DNA from: Clostridium ihumii AP5
GTDB lineage: Bacteria; Bacillota; Clostridia; Clostridiales; Clostridiaceae
Assembly (NCBI RefSeq): GCF_000612845.1
Contig: NZ_CCAT010000071.1
Coordinates: 1 to 36,909, forward strand
DNA length: 36,909 nt
Direction of reading: 5' to 3'
The translations under genes were made by a program, and so were the position numbers. Below, piece after piece: positions 1 through 10,100 of the stretch. Under the pieces are notes generated by a model, which saw nothing but the letters and a program-made list of their open reading frames with translations, did not search any database and was not told the origin of the DNA. Each line of letters opens with the position of its first letter. Position 1 is the first letter of the stretch.

Positions 1-48
1 TTTAATTTTCAAAGACCAATGTGTCATCATCACCTGACGACTTTTTCT
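1..48 (-). ncRNA. Start of an rRNA operon leader (partial, runs off the left edge)
   Basis: On the minus strand the bases downstream of the promoter at 49-77 contain a small hairpin (7-bp stem with one G-T pair, about 20-38). They end with GGTCTTTGAAAATTAAA (17-1), which resembles the boxA-like leader found just before 16S rRNA genes in clostridia. The 16S gene itself is outside the window. An rRNA operon downstream of gyrA is known in other clostridia, so the inference is reasonable but cannot be proven here. Confidence 0.65.
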
Positions 49-77
49 ATTTTACTAGATTTAAACTTTTTTGTCAA
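49..77 (-). promoter_or_regulatory. Strong sigma-A promoter, probably of an rRNA operon
   Basis: Read on the minus strand, a perfect -35 TTGACA (77-72) and a -10 TAAAAT (54-49) are separated by exactly 17 bp. Transcription would leave the window to the left, in the same direction as gyrA and as replication from oriC. The match and the leader that follows suggest an rRNA promoter. Confidence 0.8.
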
Positions 78-413
78 CACTTTTTTTAAATGTTTTTTAA
101 GTTTATATCTACATCGCTTGGCTTCAATTACTTGTTTGCCTCAGCGACAAGATTTATTATATATAATTTAATATTCATTTTTATTGTTAATATTACTTAT
201 TATTTGAATTTATTTTTATAATACTTAATTATTCTATTTATTTCTTTGTTTTTCTACAATTGATACACGTGGATATGTTTTTATATTTTTATATTTACAT
301 AAGTTAAATACCTTATATTAAAGTCTAAGTATTATACTAAAATACCATTTATAAATTTTAAATTTAACTATTATCTTTTATGTTGTCGATTTATTAAATT
401 CACATAAGATCTT
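78..413. other. Gene-free AT-rich spacer between gyrA and the rRNA promoter
   Basis: No plausible coding frame with a ribosome binding site is present. The stretch is nearly all A and T except for a GC-richer patch around 114-150, where the minus strand could form a weak 5-bp hairpin (CTTGT/ACAAG). It may contain extra upstream promoter elements for the rRNA operon, but I could not identify a second convincing hexamer pair. Confidence 0.6.
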
Positions 414-460
414 AAATTAAAAAAAGTAAGAGGAGTATAATAGTACTTCTCTTACTTTTT
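414..460 (-). terminator. Rho-independent terminator after gyrA
   Basis: A 12-bp stem is formed by AAAAAGTAAGAG (421-432) and CTCTTACTTTTT (449-460). On the minus strand it is followed by a T-rich stretch (420-414). It starts 9 bp past the gyrA stop codon and ends the recF-remB-gyrB-gyrA transcript. The T run on the other side gives it potential bidirectional activity. Confidence 0.85.
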
Positions 461-468
461 CTATTTAT

Positions 469-2961
469 TTATTCTTCATTTTCGTTATCATCAATATTTT
501 CATTTTCTATTTCAGTTTCTATTTCCATTTGAACTTCTGTTGGCTCTGTATAGTTAATTTTAGCTATAGCAACTATATTAATGTCTTCTCCAGTTTTCAT
601 AAGTGTTACTCCCATAGTATTTCTACTAGTTGTAGATATATCACTTACATTTAACCTTATTATTATTCCGTCGCTATTTATTAACATAAGTTCATCTTCT
701 TCTCTAACAACTCTAGCACCAACAACATTACCTGTCTTTTCAGTTATTTTATAAGTTATTATGCCTTTTCCACCTCTATGTTGAAGTGTATATTGTGACA
801 TATCAGTTCTCTTACCAAATCCCTTTTCACTTATTACAAGTAATTCTTCATCTTCTTTTACAACAACCATAGATACTGCAATATCATTTTCTCTTAATCT
901 TATAGCTCTTACACCAGTAGAAACTCTACCCATTTGTCTAACATCTTTTTCGCTAAATCTTATTGAGTATCCTCCTCGTGTTACAAATATCATCTCACTA
1001 TCACCAGTTGTTATACTTACACCAATTAACTCATCATCTTCTCTTAAGTTTATAGCGTTTAAACCATTTCTTCTTATTGCTGCATATTGACTTAAAGAAG
1101 TTTTCTTAACAATACCTTGTTTAGTACCCATAATTAAGAAATTATCTTCCTCAAAAGTTTTTATAGTCATTATCGCTTGTATAGTCTCACCATTTTCAAT
1201 AGGAAGTAAGTTTACTACATTAGTTCCCTTAGCTGTTCTACCTGCCTCTGGAACTTCATAAGCTTTTAATTTGTATACTCTTCCTCTATTAGTGAAGAAT
1301 AATATATTGTTAAGTATTGGCGTTGTTAATATATTTTCAACAAAGTCATCCTCTTTTGTTATAGCTCCTTGGATACCTCTACCCCCTCTTCTTTGAGCGT
1401 TATAAGTATCCACTGGTAATCTCTTAATATATCCAGCATGAGTTAATGTAATTACTACATCTTCATCGTCAATTAAATCTTCCTCATCAAATATATCTGG
1501 ATTTTTTTCTATGGCAGTTTTTCTTTCATCACCATATTTTGTTTTTATTTCAATAAGTTCATCTTTTATTATATTTAAAAGGATTTCTTCACTTTCAAGT
1601 ATTGATCTTAAATAAGTGATTGTTTCCATTATTTCATTGTACTCTTCTTCAATTTTTTCTCTTTCTAAACCAGTAAGTCTTTGAAGCTTCATATCAAGAA
1701 TTGCTTGTGATTGCTTTTCTGACAATCCAAAAGTTTTCATTAAGCCTTCTTTTGCTTCAGCTGCAGTTTTAGATCCTCTTATAAGTGCTATAACTTGATC
1801 TATATGATCAAGTGCTATTCTTAGTCCCTCTAAAATATGAGCTCTAGCAAGTGCTTTATCAAGATCAAATTGAGTTCTTCTTGTTACTACCTCTTTTTGA
1901 TGTTCTAAGTAATGAACTAATATTTGTTTTAAGTTTAATACCTTTGGTTGACCATCAACTAATACAAGCATTATTATTCCAAAAGTATCTTGCATTTTAG
2001 TGTGCTTGTATAATCTGTTAAGAACAATGTTAGGATTTGCATCCCTTTTTAGTTCTATAACAATTCTCATACCGTCTCTATCTGACTCATCTCTAAGATC
2101 TGATATTCCATCTAATTTTTTATCTTTTACTAGATTAGCAATATTCTCTATTAAGTTAGCCTTATTAACCATATACGGTATTTCTGTAACTATTATTTTG
2201 TGTCTTCCATTTTCCTCTTCTATCTCTGCTTTAGATCTAACTAATACTTTTCCTCTACCAGTTTCATAAGCACTTCTTATTCCACCTTTACCTAGTATTA
2301 TTCCACCTGTTGGAAAATCAGGACCCTTTACTTTAGTCATTAGCTCACTTATTGTAGTATCCTGATTATCTATAAGCATTATAACTCCATCAATAACCTC
2401 ATTTAGGTTGTGAGGAGGTATATTAGTTGCCATACCTACTGCTATTCCTGATGAACCATTTACTAATAGATTCGGAAATCTAGAAGGCAATACTGTTGGT
2501 TCTTTTTCTTCACCATCAAAGTTAGGAATAAAATCTACTGTATTTTTATTTATATCTCTAAGCATTTGAGTAGTAATTTTATTCATTTTTGCTTCTGTAT
2601 ATCTCATTGCGGCTGCTCCATCACCATCAACGGATCCAAAGTTACCATGACCATCAACAAGAGTATATCTGATTGAAAAGTCTTGTGCTAATCTTACAAG
2701 CGCATCATAAACTGCTGTATCTCCATGTGGGTGATACTTACCAAGAACGTCCCCTACTATTCTCGCACACTTTCTATATCCCTTTTCAGGATATAGTCCA
2801 AGTTCATGCATTGAGTATAATATTCTTCTATGAACAGGTTTTAATCCATCTCTTACGTCTGGTAATGCTCTACCTGCTATAACGCTCATGGCATAATCTA
2901 TATAACATTTTTTCATTTCATTTTTTATGTCTACAGGCAATATTTTTTCTTCACTATTCAT
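469..2961 (-). CDS. gyrA: DNA gyrase subunit A
   Basis: Breakage-reunion subunit of the A2B2 type II topoisomerase that introduces negative supercoils using ATP hydrolysed by GyrB. The 830-residue length is normal. The catalytic tyrosine is Tyr121 in AAMRYTEAK. The quinolone-resistance region around [11 protein letters not shown] (residues 78-88) has Thr at the E. coli Ser83 position, which is the usual residue in clostridia. The GyrA box QRRGGRG is at 523-529, at the start of the C-terminal beta-pinwheel. An acidic Glu/Asn-rich tail closes the protein. The ATG at 2961 follows GAGGTG at proper distance. The gene lies 31 bp after gyrB and is probably cotranscribed with it. Confidence 0.98.
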   Translation of the reverse strand: MNSEEKILPVDIKNEMKKCYIDYAMSVIAGRALPDVRDGLKPVHRRILYSMHELGLYPEKGYRKCARIVGDVLGKYHPHGDTAVYDALVRLAQDFSIRYTLVDGHGNFGSVDGDGAAAMRYTEAKMNKITTQMLRDINKNTVDFIPNFDGEEKEPTVLPSRFPNLLVNGSSGIAVGMATNIPPHNLNEVIDGVIMLIDNQDTTISELMTKVKGPDFPTGGIILGKGGIRSAYETGRGKVLVRSKAEIEEENGRHKIIVTEIPYMVNKANLIENIANLVKDKKLDGISDLRDESDRDGMRIVIELKRDANPNIVLNRLYKHTKMQDTFGIIMLVLVDGQPKVLNLKQILVHYLEHQKEVVTRRTQFDLDKALARAHILEGLRIALDHIDQVIALIRGSKTAAEAKEGLMKTFGLSEKQSQAILDMKLQRLTGLEREKIEEEYNEIMETITYLRSILESEEILLNIIKDELIEIKTKYGDERKTAIEKNPDIFDEEDLIDDEDVVITLTHAGYIKRLPVDTYNAQRRGGRGIQGAITKEDDFVENILTTPILNNILFFTNRGRVYKLKAYEVPEAGRTAKGTNVVNLLPIENGETIQAIMTIKTFEEDNFLIMGTKQGIVKKTSLSQYAAIRRNGLNAINLREDDELIGVSITTGDSEMIFVTRGGYSIRFSEKDVRQMGRVSTGVRAIRLRENDIAVSMVVVKEDEELLVISEKGFGKRTDMSQYTLQHRGGKGIITYKITEKTGNVVGARVVREEDELMLINSDGIIIRLNVSDISTTSRNTMGVTLMKTGEDINIVAIAKINYTEPTEVQMEIETEIENENIDDNENEE

Positions 2962-2992
2962 ATGTTACACCTCACTACATTTACATATTTCA

Positions 2993-4915
<1,923 letters not shown>

Positions 4916-4918
4916 TTA

Positions 4919-5182
4919 CTAATACTCACAATATACAATGTCTGTTCTTTTACATAATGTCGATGAAGATATTGGAGATAAGTATATTTTACTCTTTTTA
5001 TCTACTTCTGCTATAACAAAGGATTTAGGTTTGTCTTTCGTTATTCTTTCAACAAATCCATCTTCTTCTGCCATTCTCAAAAATTGAATTGTGTCAGAGC
5101 TATACATAGTGGATTCCATATCTAGTATAGCTATTATGTCTTTTATTGGAACTACTACATTTTCACCTAAATGAAGAAACAT
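4919..5182 (-). CDS. remB: RemB-like DUF370 protein (YaaB family)
   Basis: An 87-residue protein beginning MFLHLGENVVVPIKDIIAI, the conserved start of the extracellular matrix regulator RemB/YaaB family (DUF370). In Bacillus the related RemA is a DNA-binding activator of biofilm and osmoprotection genes; RemB is less well understood. The position between recF and gyrB is conserved in Bacilli and Clostridia and supports the call. The ribosome binding site is AGGAGG just before ATG 5182. The gap to recF is 11 bp, so they are one transcript. The function in this organism is inferred from family only. Confidence 0.88.
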   Translation of the reverse strand: MFLHLGENVVVPIKDIIAILDMESTMYSSDTIQFLRMAEEDGFVERITKDKPKSFVIAEVDKKSKIYLSPISSSTLCKRTDIVYCEY

Positions 5183-5193
5183 AATTCTCCTCC

Positions 5194-6291
5194 TTAATTG
5201 CCTATTTGATTTACAGATCCATTTTCTACTTCAAATACACTCATATCAACTAAAGAATTTAAATATTTTTTTATATTATTAATTCCCGTACACGTTATTA
5301 ACGTTTGAACATTGCTTATAGAATTTAGTATGTATTTTTGCCTTGTTATATCTAATTCGGAAAGTACATCGTCTAAAAGCAATAGAGGAAATTCTCCAGT
5401 TAAGTCTTTAATTATTTGCAATGATGCAAATTTTAAAGAAAGTACTGCAGTTCTCTGCTGTCCCTGTGATCCATATGTCTTTACGTCAATATGGTTTATA
5501 TATGTTAAAAAATCATCTCTATGAGGTCCTACTGAAGTTACTTTTCTTTCAAAGTCTCTTTTTCTATTTTTAACTAGCAAATCATATAATTCATTTTTTA
5601 TATCTGAACTAGTAATGTTTGTTAAATACTCAAACTTTATTTCTTCTTTTCCTGATGTTATATCCCTGTGTATTTCATTTGATTTTTCATTTAATCCATC
5701 TATGTAGTCTAATCTTTTTTTAATTATATATGATCCAATTTCACTTAACTGAATGTCATATATATCTAAAATATCCAAATTAGAATTAAACTTCTTCAAA
5801 GCATTGTTTCTTTCAGACAATATCTTCTTGTACATAGCTAAATTATGGTAATACCGAGGATATAATTTACAAAGTTCTATATCTAAAAATTTTCTTCTAT
5901 ATGCTGGTGAGTCTTTAATTATATTTAAATCTTCTGGTGAGAACATAACTACGTTTAAAGTACCAATTAGTTCAGACATTTTATTGATTTTTATAGAATT
6001 TATGTTAATTCCTTTTTTTCCTTCTTTGAAAATCTTTATTTCAACTTTCTTGTCAAGCCTTGTTTTGGCAATATCTATTCTAATATAGGCATCATTATGG
6101 TCCCATTTTATAAGTTCTTTATCTTTATTAGTTCTATGAGATTTTCCTATACTTGCATAGTACACAGCTTCTAAAATATTTGTTTTTCCTTGTGCATTGT
6201 TGCCAACAAATACGTTAGTACCCTCATTGAAGTCTAATAGTAACTCATTATAATTTCTAAAATTTTTTAATATCAATTTTTTAATATACAT
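5194..6291 (-). CDS. recF: DNA replication and repair protein RecF
   Basis: SMC/ABC-type ATPase that helps load RecA at single-strand gaps with RecO and RecR. With the ATG at 6291 it has 365 residues. Walker A is GNNAQGKT at 30-37, the ABC signature is SQGQQRT, and Walker B is LLLLDDVLSELD near residue 300. A TTG three codons upstream (6300) is also in frame, but GGGTG at 6307-6303 is only correctly spaced for the ATG, and family members start MYI/MHI. It follows a terminator and its own promoter, and leads the remB-gyrB-gyrA transcript. Confidence 0.96.
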   Translation of the reverse strand: MYIKKLILKNFRNYNELLLDFNEGTNVFVGNNAQGKTNILEAVYYASIGKSHRTNKDKELIKWDHNDAYIRIDIAKTRLDKKVEIKIFKEGKKGININSIKINKMSELIGTLNVVMFSPEDLNIIKDSPAYRRKFLDIELCKLYPRYYHNLAMYKKILSERNNALKKFNSNLDILDIYDIQLSEIGSYIIKKRLDYIDGLNEKSNEIHRDITSGKEEIKFEYLTNITSSDIKNELYDLLVKNRKRDFERKVTSVGPHRDDFLTYINHIDVKTYGSQGQQRTAVLSLKFASLQIIKDLTGEFPLLLLDDVLSELDITRQKYILNSISNVQTLITCTGINNIKKYLNSLVDMSVFEVENGSVNQIGN

Positions 6292-6314
6292 AATAAACAA
6301 ACACCCAATTATAA

Positions 6315-6345
6315 ATTATATCATACTATATCATTTTTATGTCAA
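6315..6345 (-). promoter_or_regulatory. Predicted promoter of recF-remB-gyrB-gyrA
   Basis: On the minus strand TTGACA (6345-6340) is followed after 19 bp by TATAAT (6320-6315), preceded by TGA, giving an extended -10 (TGATATAAT). The 19-bp spacing is longer than ideal, but the extended -10 compensates. It lies between the yaaA terminator and the recF start, exactly where a new transcript must begin. Confidence 0.6.
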
Positions 6346-6369
6346 ATTCAATTTATTTGAAAGTATTTC

Positions 6370-6397
6370 TAAAAATATGCACCGATAATCGGTGCAT
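6370..6397 (-). terminator. Rho-independent terminator after yaaA
   Basis: A perfect inverted repeat, ATGCACCGAT (6377-6386) and ATCGGTGCAT (6388-6397), forms a GC-rich hairpin. On the minus strand it is followed by ATTTTTAG. It sits directly after the yaaA stop codon and separates dnaA-dnaN-yaaA from the recF-gyr transcript. Confidence 0.85.
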
Positions 6398-6399
6398 TT

Positions 6400-6606
6400 T
6401 TAAACTACTGAATAAATTTCATTTTGAAATTCTACTGAATCTCCTTTATATAATTTCTTACCTCTTTGAGTTTCAACTTCATTATTCACTTTAACTTCAC
6501 CGTTTTGAATGAAAAATTTAGCTTCTGAGCCTAAAGTACATGCCCCTGAAAATTTTAAAAATGAATCTAATTTTATAAACTCTGTAGTTATTTGAACTTC
6601 TATCAT
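6400..6606 (-). CDS. yaaA: S4-domain RNA-binding protein YaaA (RlbA)
   Basis: A 68-residue protein that is essentially one S4 RNA-binding fold: the segment from LDSFLKFSGACTLGSEAKF through NGEVKVNNEVETQRGKKL is the typical S4 alpha-loop. The family (YaaA, also called RlbA) is encoded between dnaN and recF across Firmicutes and is thought to act in ribosome-related RNA binding; its precise role is unsettled. The start has AGAGG 8 bp upstream of the ATG. It follows dnaN by 14 bp and ends at a terminator, so it is the last gene of the dnaA transcript. Confidence 0.9.
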   Translation of the reverse strand: MIEVQITTEFIKLDSFLKFSGACTLGSEAKFFIQNGEVKVNNEVETQRGKKLYKGDSVEFQNEIYSVV

Positions 6607-6620
6607 AATTATTACCTCTT

Positions 6621-7724
6621 TTAATAATTTAAAACTCTAACTGGAACTACAAGATATGTGCAGTTATCATTTTCTTTATTTTTTATAACACATGGTGAAA
6701 CTGAACTTGAAAGTTCCATTACCACATTTTCTTCTTCTATATTCTTAAAAGCATCGATTAAATATTTAGAGTTAAATGCAATTTTAAGTGCTTCACCTTG
6801 CAATACTATAGAAACTTCTTCTCTTGATTTTCCCAATTGAGAATTAGAAGTTATTACTATGCTGTCTTCTGATATATCTAATTTTACTAGATTTGTATTT
6901 CCATTTTTCGCAACAAGAGATGCTCTTTCTATGCAACTTAAAATATCATTTTTATTTACATTAACTTTTAATTTATATTCTTGAGGAATTATAGATGCGT
7001 ATTTTATGAATTCGCCTTCTAAAAGCCTTGATATAACTTTAGTATTTCCAATGTTAAATAAAATATGGTTATTAGTGAATGTTATTTTAACTTCATTATC
7101 GCTATCTTCAAGTATTTTAGATACTTCATTTAGGGTTTTTCCAGGTATTACGGCTTCTTTATTGTCACTGCAATTAATAGGTTCACTTCTAAATGCAACT
7201 CTAAATCCATCAAGTGCTATTAAATTTAACTTATAATCTTTTATTTCAAATAGTACACCTGTAAGTATTGGTCTAGTTTCATCAGGTGCAACTGCAAATA
7301 TTGTTCCCTTTATCATATTTTTAAGTATTTTTTGCTCTATTGAAAATATTGTATCTTCATTGATATCAGGTAATAGTGGGTAGTCGTTAGCATCCATATG
7401 TATTAAGTTAACACATGATTTTTCACATATTATTTCAATAGCTCCATCTTCTAAAGTAGTTATTTGAAGTTCAGAGTTAGGAAGTTTTCTTATTATCTCT
7501 CCAAATATCTTAGAATCAACTACGATTGAACCTTCTTCAATAATATTGGCATCGATTTTAGTTTCTATACAAACATCTATATCTGATCCCATTAATGTTA
7601 ATGTATTTTTATGCGCATTTATGTATATACCTTGAAGTATAGGTAAGGTTGATTTTCCTGTTATTGCTTTTTGTACATTTGATATTGCTTCCATTAAAGA
7701 ATTTTTATTAGTTAAAAATTTCAT
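6621..7724 (-). CDS. dnaN: DNA polymerase III subunit beta (sliding clamp)
   Basis: Ring-shaped processivity clamp for DNA polymerase III; 367 residues, the family norm. The start at 7724 is chosen because AAAGGAGGA lies 8 bp upstream and the protein then begins MKFLTNKNSLMEAISNVQKA, as in other clamps. An open frame runs 66 codons further upstream, but it passes through the oriC DnaA boxes and is not clamp-like. The segment TLPILQGIYINAHKNTLTLMGSD and the C-terminal VVPVRVLNY are characteristic. The gap to dnaA (264 bp) holds the origin unwinding region. Confidence 0.97.
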   Translation of the reverse strand: MKFLTNKNSLMEAISNVQKAITGKSTLPILQGIYINAHKNTLTLMGSDIDVCIETKIDANIIEEGSIVVDSKIFGEIIRKLPNSELQITTLEDGAIEIICEKSCVNLIHMDANDYPLLPDINEDTIFSIEQKILKNMIKGTIFAVAPDETRPILTGVLFEIKDYKLNLIALDGFRVAFRSEPINCSDNKEAVIPGKTLNEVSKILEDSDNEVKITFTNNHILFNIGNTKVISRLLEGEFIKYASIIPQEYKLKVNVNKNDILSCIERASLVAKNGNTNLVKLDISEDSIVITSNSQLGKSREEVSIVLQGEALKIAFNSKYLIDAFKNIEEENVVMELSSSVSPCVIKNKENDNCTYLVVPVRVLNY

Positions 7725-7740
7725 TTTAAAATCCTCCTTT

Positions 7741-7985
7741 TTATCAACAAATAAAATAGCTAAAAATAGCTTAGATAATATTAAAAATATAGCAGTAGTA
7801 GTAGTAGGGGCTGTTGATATGTTGATAACCCCTTCAACCCTATAAAATTCAACAAAAATCATGAAAAAATAATTGTGGATAAACAAAGACGAACTTAATG
7901 CACTTATCCACAATATTAACAATAAACTTTATTTTATTTTTTATCAACAAGAAATAATAGCAAAATTAGTAACACCTGTTGATTA
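7741..7985. other. oriC: oriC, downstream DnaA-box cluster (dnaA-dnaN gap)
   Basis: DnaA boxes seen directly: TTATCAACA at 7741-7749 and 7941-7949, TTATCCACA (perfect consensus) at 7904-7912, and on the opposite strand TGTGGATAA (perfect) at 7874-7882 and TGTTGATAA at 7820-7828. One-mismatch copies are TGTTGATAT at 7812-7820 and TGTTGATTA at 7977-7985. The arrangement between dnaA and dnaN corresponds to the incC part of the bipartite B. subtilis origin, where strand opening occurs. The section 7741-7790 next to dnaN is nearly all A/T and is the natural unwinding element. Confidence 0.9.
7790..7832 (+). other. Basal unwinding system: DnaA-trios, GC cluster and paired DnaA boxes
   Basis: Reading the plus strand there are six in-phase triplets TAG-CAG-TAG-TAG-TAG-TAG (7790-7807). 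A short GC run (GGGGC, 7807-7811) follows, then two overlapping DnaA boxes, TGTTGATAT (7812-7820) and TGTTGATAA (7820-7828), and CCCC (7829-7832). In B. subtilis the DnaA-trio element (3'-GAT-5' repeats next to a GC cluster and DnaA box) guides DnaA assembly on one strand to melt the origin. Order and strand match that arrangement relative to dnaA and dnaN. The assignment is by pattern, not experiment. Confidence 0.82.
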
Positions 7986-7988
7986 ATT

Positions 7989-9338
7989 TTATTTTCTTTG
8001 AATTTTTTTAGTTAATTCTTCTACTACTTCTTGAAGATTTTCATCTTTTTTTAGACTCTGTGAGATTTTTTCGTATGCGTGAATTACAGTAGTATGGTCT
8101 CTTCCACCAAATTCTTCACCTATTTTAGGAAGAGATGTATCTGTAAGTTTTCTTGAAAGGTACATTGCAATTTGTCTAGGAAAAGCAACATTTCTAGTTC
8201 TTCTAGATGACTTAAAATCTTCTATTTTTAAATTGTAATAACTAGAAACAATATCTTGTATTAATTCAATGGTTATTTGTCTTGAATTTTTATTTGATAT
8301 TATATCTTTCAAAGCTTCAGCTGCTAAATCTACATTAATTTCCCTGTTAGTAAGTGATGAATAAGCTACAATTCTTATCAATCCACCTTCTAATTCCCTT
8401 ATATTAGATTTAATTTGTGTTGCGATATAAACCATAACATCATTTGGTATATCAAGATTTTCAACATCAGCTTTTTTCTTTAATATTGCAATTCTTGTTT
8501 CAAAGTCTGGTGGTTGTATATCAGCAATAAGTCCCCACTCAAATCTAGAACGAAGTCTATCTTCTAATGTAGGGATCTCTTTTGGTGGTCTATCACTAGA
8601 TAATATTATTTGTTTATTTGCATCATGTAGAGCATTGAAAGTGTGGAAAAACTCTTCTTGGGTACTTTCTTTACCTGCAATAAACTGAATATCATCTATT
8701 AAAAGGACATCTATATTTCTATATTTATTTCTAAATTCTACATTTTTATCTTCTTTAATAGAATTTATAAGTTCATTAGTAAACTTCTCGGATGACACAT
8801 ATACTACCTTAGATTTAGGATTAACATCTTGTATGTAATGACCTATAGCATGCATAAGGTGGGTTTTTCCAAGACCAACGCCTCCATATATAAATAATGG
8901 ATTGTATGCTTTTGCAGGGGATTCTGCTACAGCAAGTGATGCAGCATGAGCAAATCTATTACTATTTCCTATAACAAATGAATTGAAAGTATATTTAGGA
9001 TTTAGTATAGCAGACATAGCATCATTTACTTTTACATTACTTTTAGGCTCGATATTTTTTTTTGGAACATCGGCTTCAAGAGCTTCTTCCGTTATAATTG
9101 AAAAATCTATGCTGAAAGTTCTATTTGAAACTGACTTTAAAGCATTTATGATTAAATCTTTATATCGATTTTCTAAAATATCTTTAGTAAAGTTGTTAGG
9201 AACACCTAATTTAAAGGTAGTGTTATCTAGCGAGATAGGTTTAATACTTTTAATCCAAGTATTAAAGCTGACTTCTGTAAGTTCTTCTTTGAGAATGCTT
9301 AAGGTTTTTTCCCATAACTCGTTCACTTGGGTGTTCAT
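7989..9338 (-). CDS. dnaA: Chromosomal replication initiator protein DnaA
   Basis: AAA+ ATPase that binds DnaA boxes and opens oriC; 449 residues. Domain I covers about 1-80 ([13 protein letters not shown]). A short variable linker follows. The AAA+ core has Walker A GGVGLGKT (152-159) and Walker B LLIDDIQF with Asp215-Asp216. The domain IV DNA-binding signature GGRDHTTV is at 411-418. The ATG at 9338 has GGAGG 13 bp upstream, a slightly long spacing. The gene is flanked by DnaA-box clusters on both sides, consistent with autoregulation and with this being the chromosomal origin. Confidence 0.98.
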   Translation of the reverse strand: MNTQVNELWEKTLSILKEELTEVSFNTWIKSIKPISLDNTTFKLGVPNNFTKDILENRYKDLIINALKSVSNRTFSIDFSIITEEALEADVPKKNIEPKSNVKVNDAMSAILNPKYTFNSFVIGNSNRFAHAASLAVAESPAKAYNPLFIYGGVGLGKTHLMHAIGHYIQDVNPKSKVVYVSSEKFTNELINSIKEDKNVEFRNKYRNIDVLLIDDIQFIAGKESTQEEFFHTFNALHDANKQIILSSDRPPKEIPTLEDRLRSRFEWGLIADIQPPDFETRIAILKKKADVENLDIPNDVMVYIATQIKSNIRELEGGLIRIVAYSSLTNREINVDLAAEALKDIISNKNSRQITIELIQDIVSSYYNLKIEDFKSSRRTRNVAFPRQIAMYLSRKLTDTSLPKIGEEFGGRDHTTVIHAYEKISQSLKKDENLQEVVEELTKKIQRK

Positions 9339-9425
9339 CTTCTATTTCTATCCTCCAGTTCAATTTTTTTTTTAGGATTAAATTTATAATTTATAACAAT
9401 TAATAAACATAATTATAAACATACT

Positions 9426-9453
9426 AAAATAGTTATATTTAATTTGTTGACAA
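9426..9453 (-). promoter_or_regulatory. Possible dnaA promoter overlapping a DnaA-box-like site
   Basis: On the minus strand TTGTCA (9453-9448, 5/6 match) and TATTTT (9431-9426, 4/6) are 16 bp apart, about 90 bp before the dnaA start. The plus-strand sequence TGTTGACAA (9445-9453) is a one-mismatch DnaA box over the -35, which would permit repression by DnaA. The hexamers are modest, so this is tentative. Confidence 0.35.
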
Positions 9454-9765
9454 ATACAATTAAAAATATTCACATGTTAATAACTAAAGAGAAATAAACA
9501 AAAAAAATAATATTATCAACAATGATTTTTTTTAATTATCAACAAGTACTACTATGTATAAATTCATAAAATTAGTCAAAAATATAAGAAAATAAAAATC
9601 TAAAATAAAAAAATTAAAAAGTTATACACAAAGTTATCAACAACCTGTTGATAACTTTACTTATTAAATATTTATCAACAATTATGATTCAATAATATCA
9701 AAATATCACAAGGTATTCAATAAGTTATCCACAAAAAACTATGTTAACGTAAATTTCTATCAACA
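9445..9765. other. oriC: oriC, upstream DnaA-box cluster (dnaA-rpmH gap)
   Basis: TTATCAACA occurs at 9513-9521, 9536-9544, 9634-9642 and 9672-9680, and TGTTGATAA at 9646-9654. TTATACACA is at 9622-9630 and the perfect TTATCCACA is at 9725-9733. One-mismatch sites are TGTTGACAA (9445-9453), TGTTAATAA (9475-9483) and CTATCAACA (9757-9765). This corresponds to the incA/incB half of a bipartite Firmicute origin. The surrounding DNA has no coding frame. The density of boxes leaves little doubt about the origin assignment. Confidence 0.9.
9631..9657. repeat. 12-bp inverted repeat formed by two head-to-head DnaA boxes
   Basis: AAGTTATCAACA (9631-9642) and TGTTGATAACTT (9646-9657) are perfect reverse complements with a 3-bp spacer (ACC). 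Each arm contains a DnaA box. A TTATACACA box lies immediately before it, making a compact triple site. Confidence 0.9.
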
Positions 9766-9807
9766 AATAATAACATCAAATGGCATTTTTTTGTTTACTG
9801 AGTTATC

Positions 9808-9836
9808 TTGACATTGACCTTCCGGAAATATATAAT
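9808..9836 (+). promoter_or_regulatory. Strong sigma-A promoter of rpmH
   Basis: A perfect -35 TTGACA (9808-9813) and a perfect -10 TATAAT (9831-9836) are exactly 17 bp apart. The spacer contains a small palindrome, TTCCGGAA (9820-9827). Transcription would start near 9843 and enter rpmH at 9911. It probably serves the rpmH-rnpA-yidD-yidC-jag genes. Confidence 0.88.
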
Positions 9837-9910
9837 CTAATGGTAAATCTATAAGATAGTGATAATCTGATTACTATAAATAATTTTAGAAACGAAGGGA
9901 GTGTTTGAAT

Positions 9911-10045
9911 ATGTTCATGACATATCAGCCTAAAAAAAGACAAAGAAAAAAAGAGCACGGATTCAGAAAAAGAATGAAAACTAAGTCTGGTAGAAACGTT
10001 TTAAAAAGAAGAAGACTTAAAGGAAGAAAGAGATTGACAGCATAA
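9911..10045 (+). CDS. rpmH: 50S ribosomal protein L34
   Basis: A 44-residue, very basic protein starting [18 protein letters not shown] and ending GRKRLTA, which is unmistakably bL34. The GGGAG ribosome binding site is 9 bp before the ATG. The frame is short but complete with a TAA stop. rpmH next to dnaA and before rnpA is one of the most conserved gene neighbourhoods in bacteria. It is transcribed divergently from dnaA by the strong promoter at 9808-9836. A start at the third codon (MTYQP) is possible but lies further from the ribosome binding site. Confidence 0.97.
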   Translation: MFMTYQPKKRQRKKEHGFRKRMKTKSGRNVLKRRRLKGRKRLTA

Positions 10046-10067
10046 GGGCCGCTAATGTGGCCTTTTT
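10045..10067 (+). terminator. Small hairpin with T run between rpmH and rnpA
   Basis: GGCCGC (10047-10052) pairs with GTGGCC (10057-10062) around a TAAT loop, followed by TTTTT (10063-10067). It starts right at the rpmH stop. Since rnpA has no obvious separate promoter, it is more likely a partial terminator that lowers rnpA expression relative to rpmH. Confidence 0.6.
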
Positions 10068-10100
10068 CTGCAATTGCAGGAAAAAAAGGAGCAGTTAATA

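Noticed and set aside
7796-7807. TAG repeat as a simple microsatellite
   Set aside because: Its position, phase and orientation next to a GC cluster and DnaA boxes fit the DnaA-trio element better.
7725-7922. 66-codon N-terminal extension of dnaN
   Set aside because: It runs through the DnaA boxes and DnaA-trios and is not clamp-like; the strong ribosome binding site is at 7724.
8983-9375. 130-codon open frame opposite the start of dnaA
   Set aside because: It has no Shine-Dalgarno, is antisense to dnaA domains I-II, and gives a hydrophobic, unrecognisable product.
9820-9827. TTCCGGAA palindrome in the rpmH promoter spacer as a Noc-binding site
   Set aside because: The known Noc site is ATTTCCCGGGAAAT; this lacks the central CG-rich pair and full flanks.
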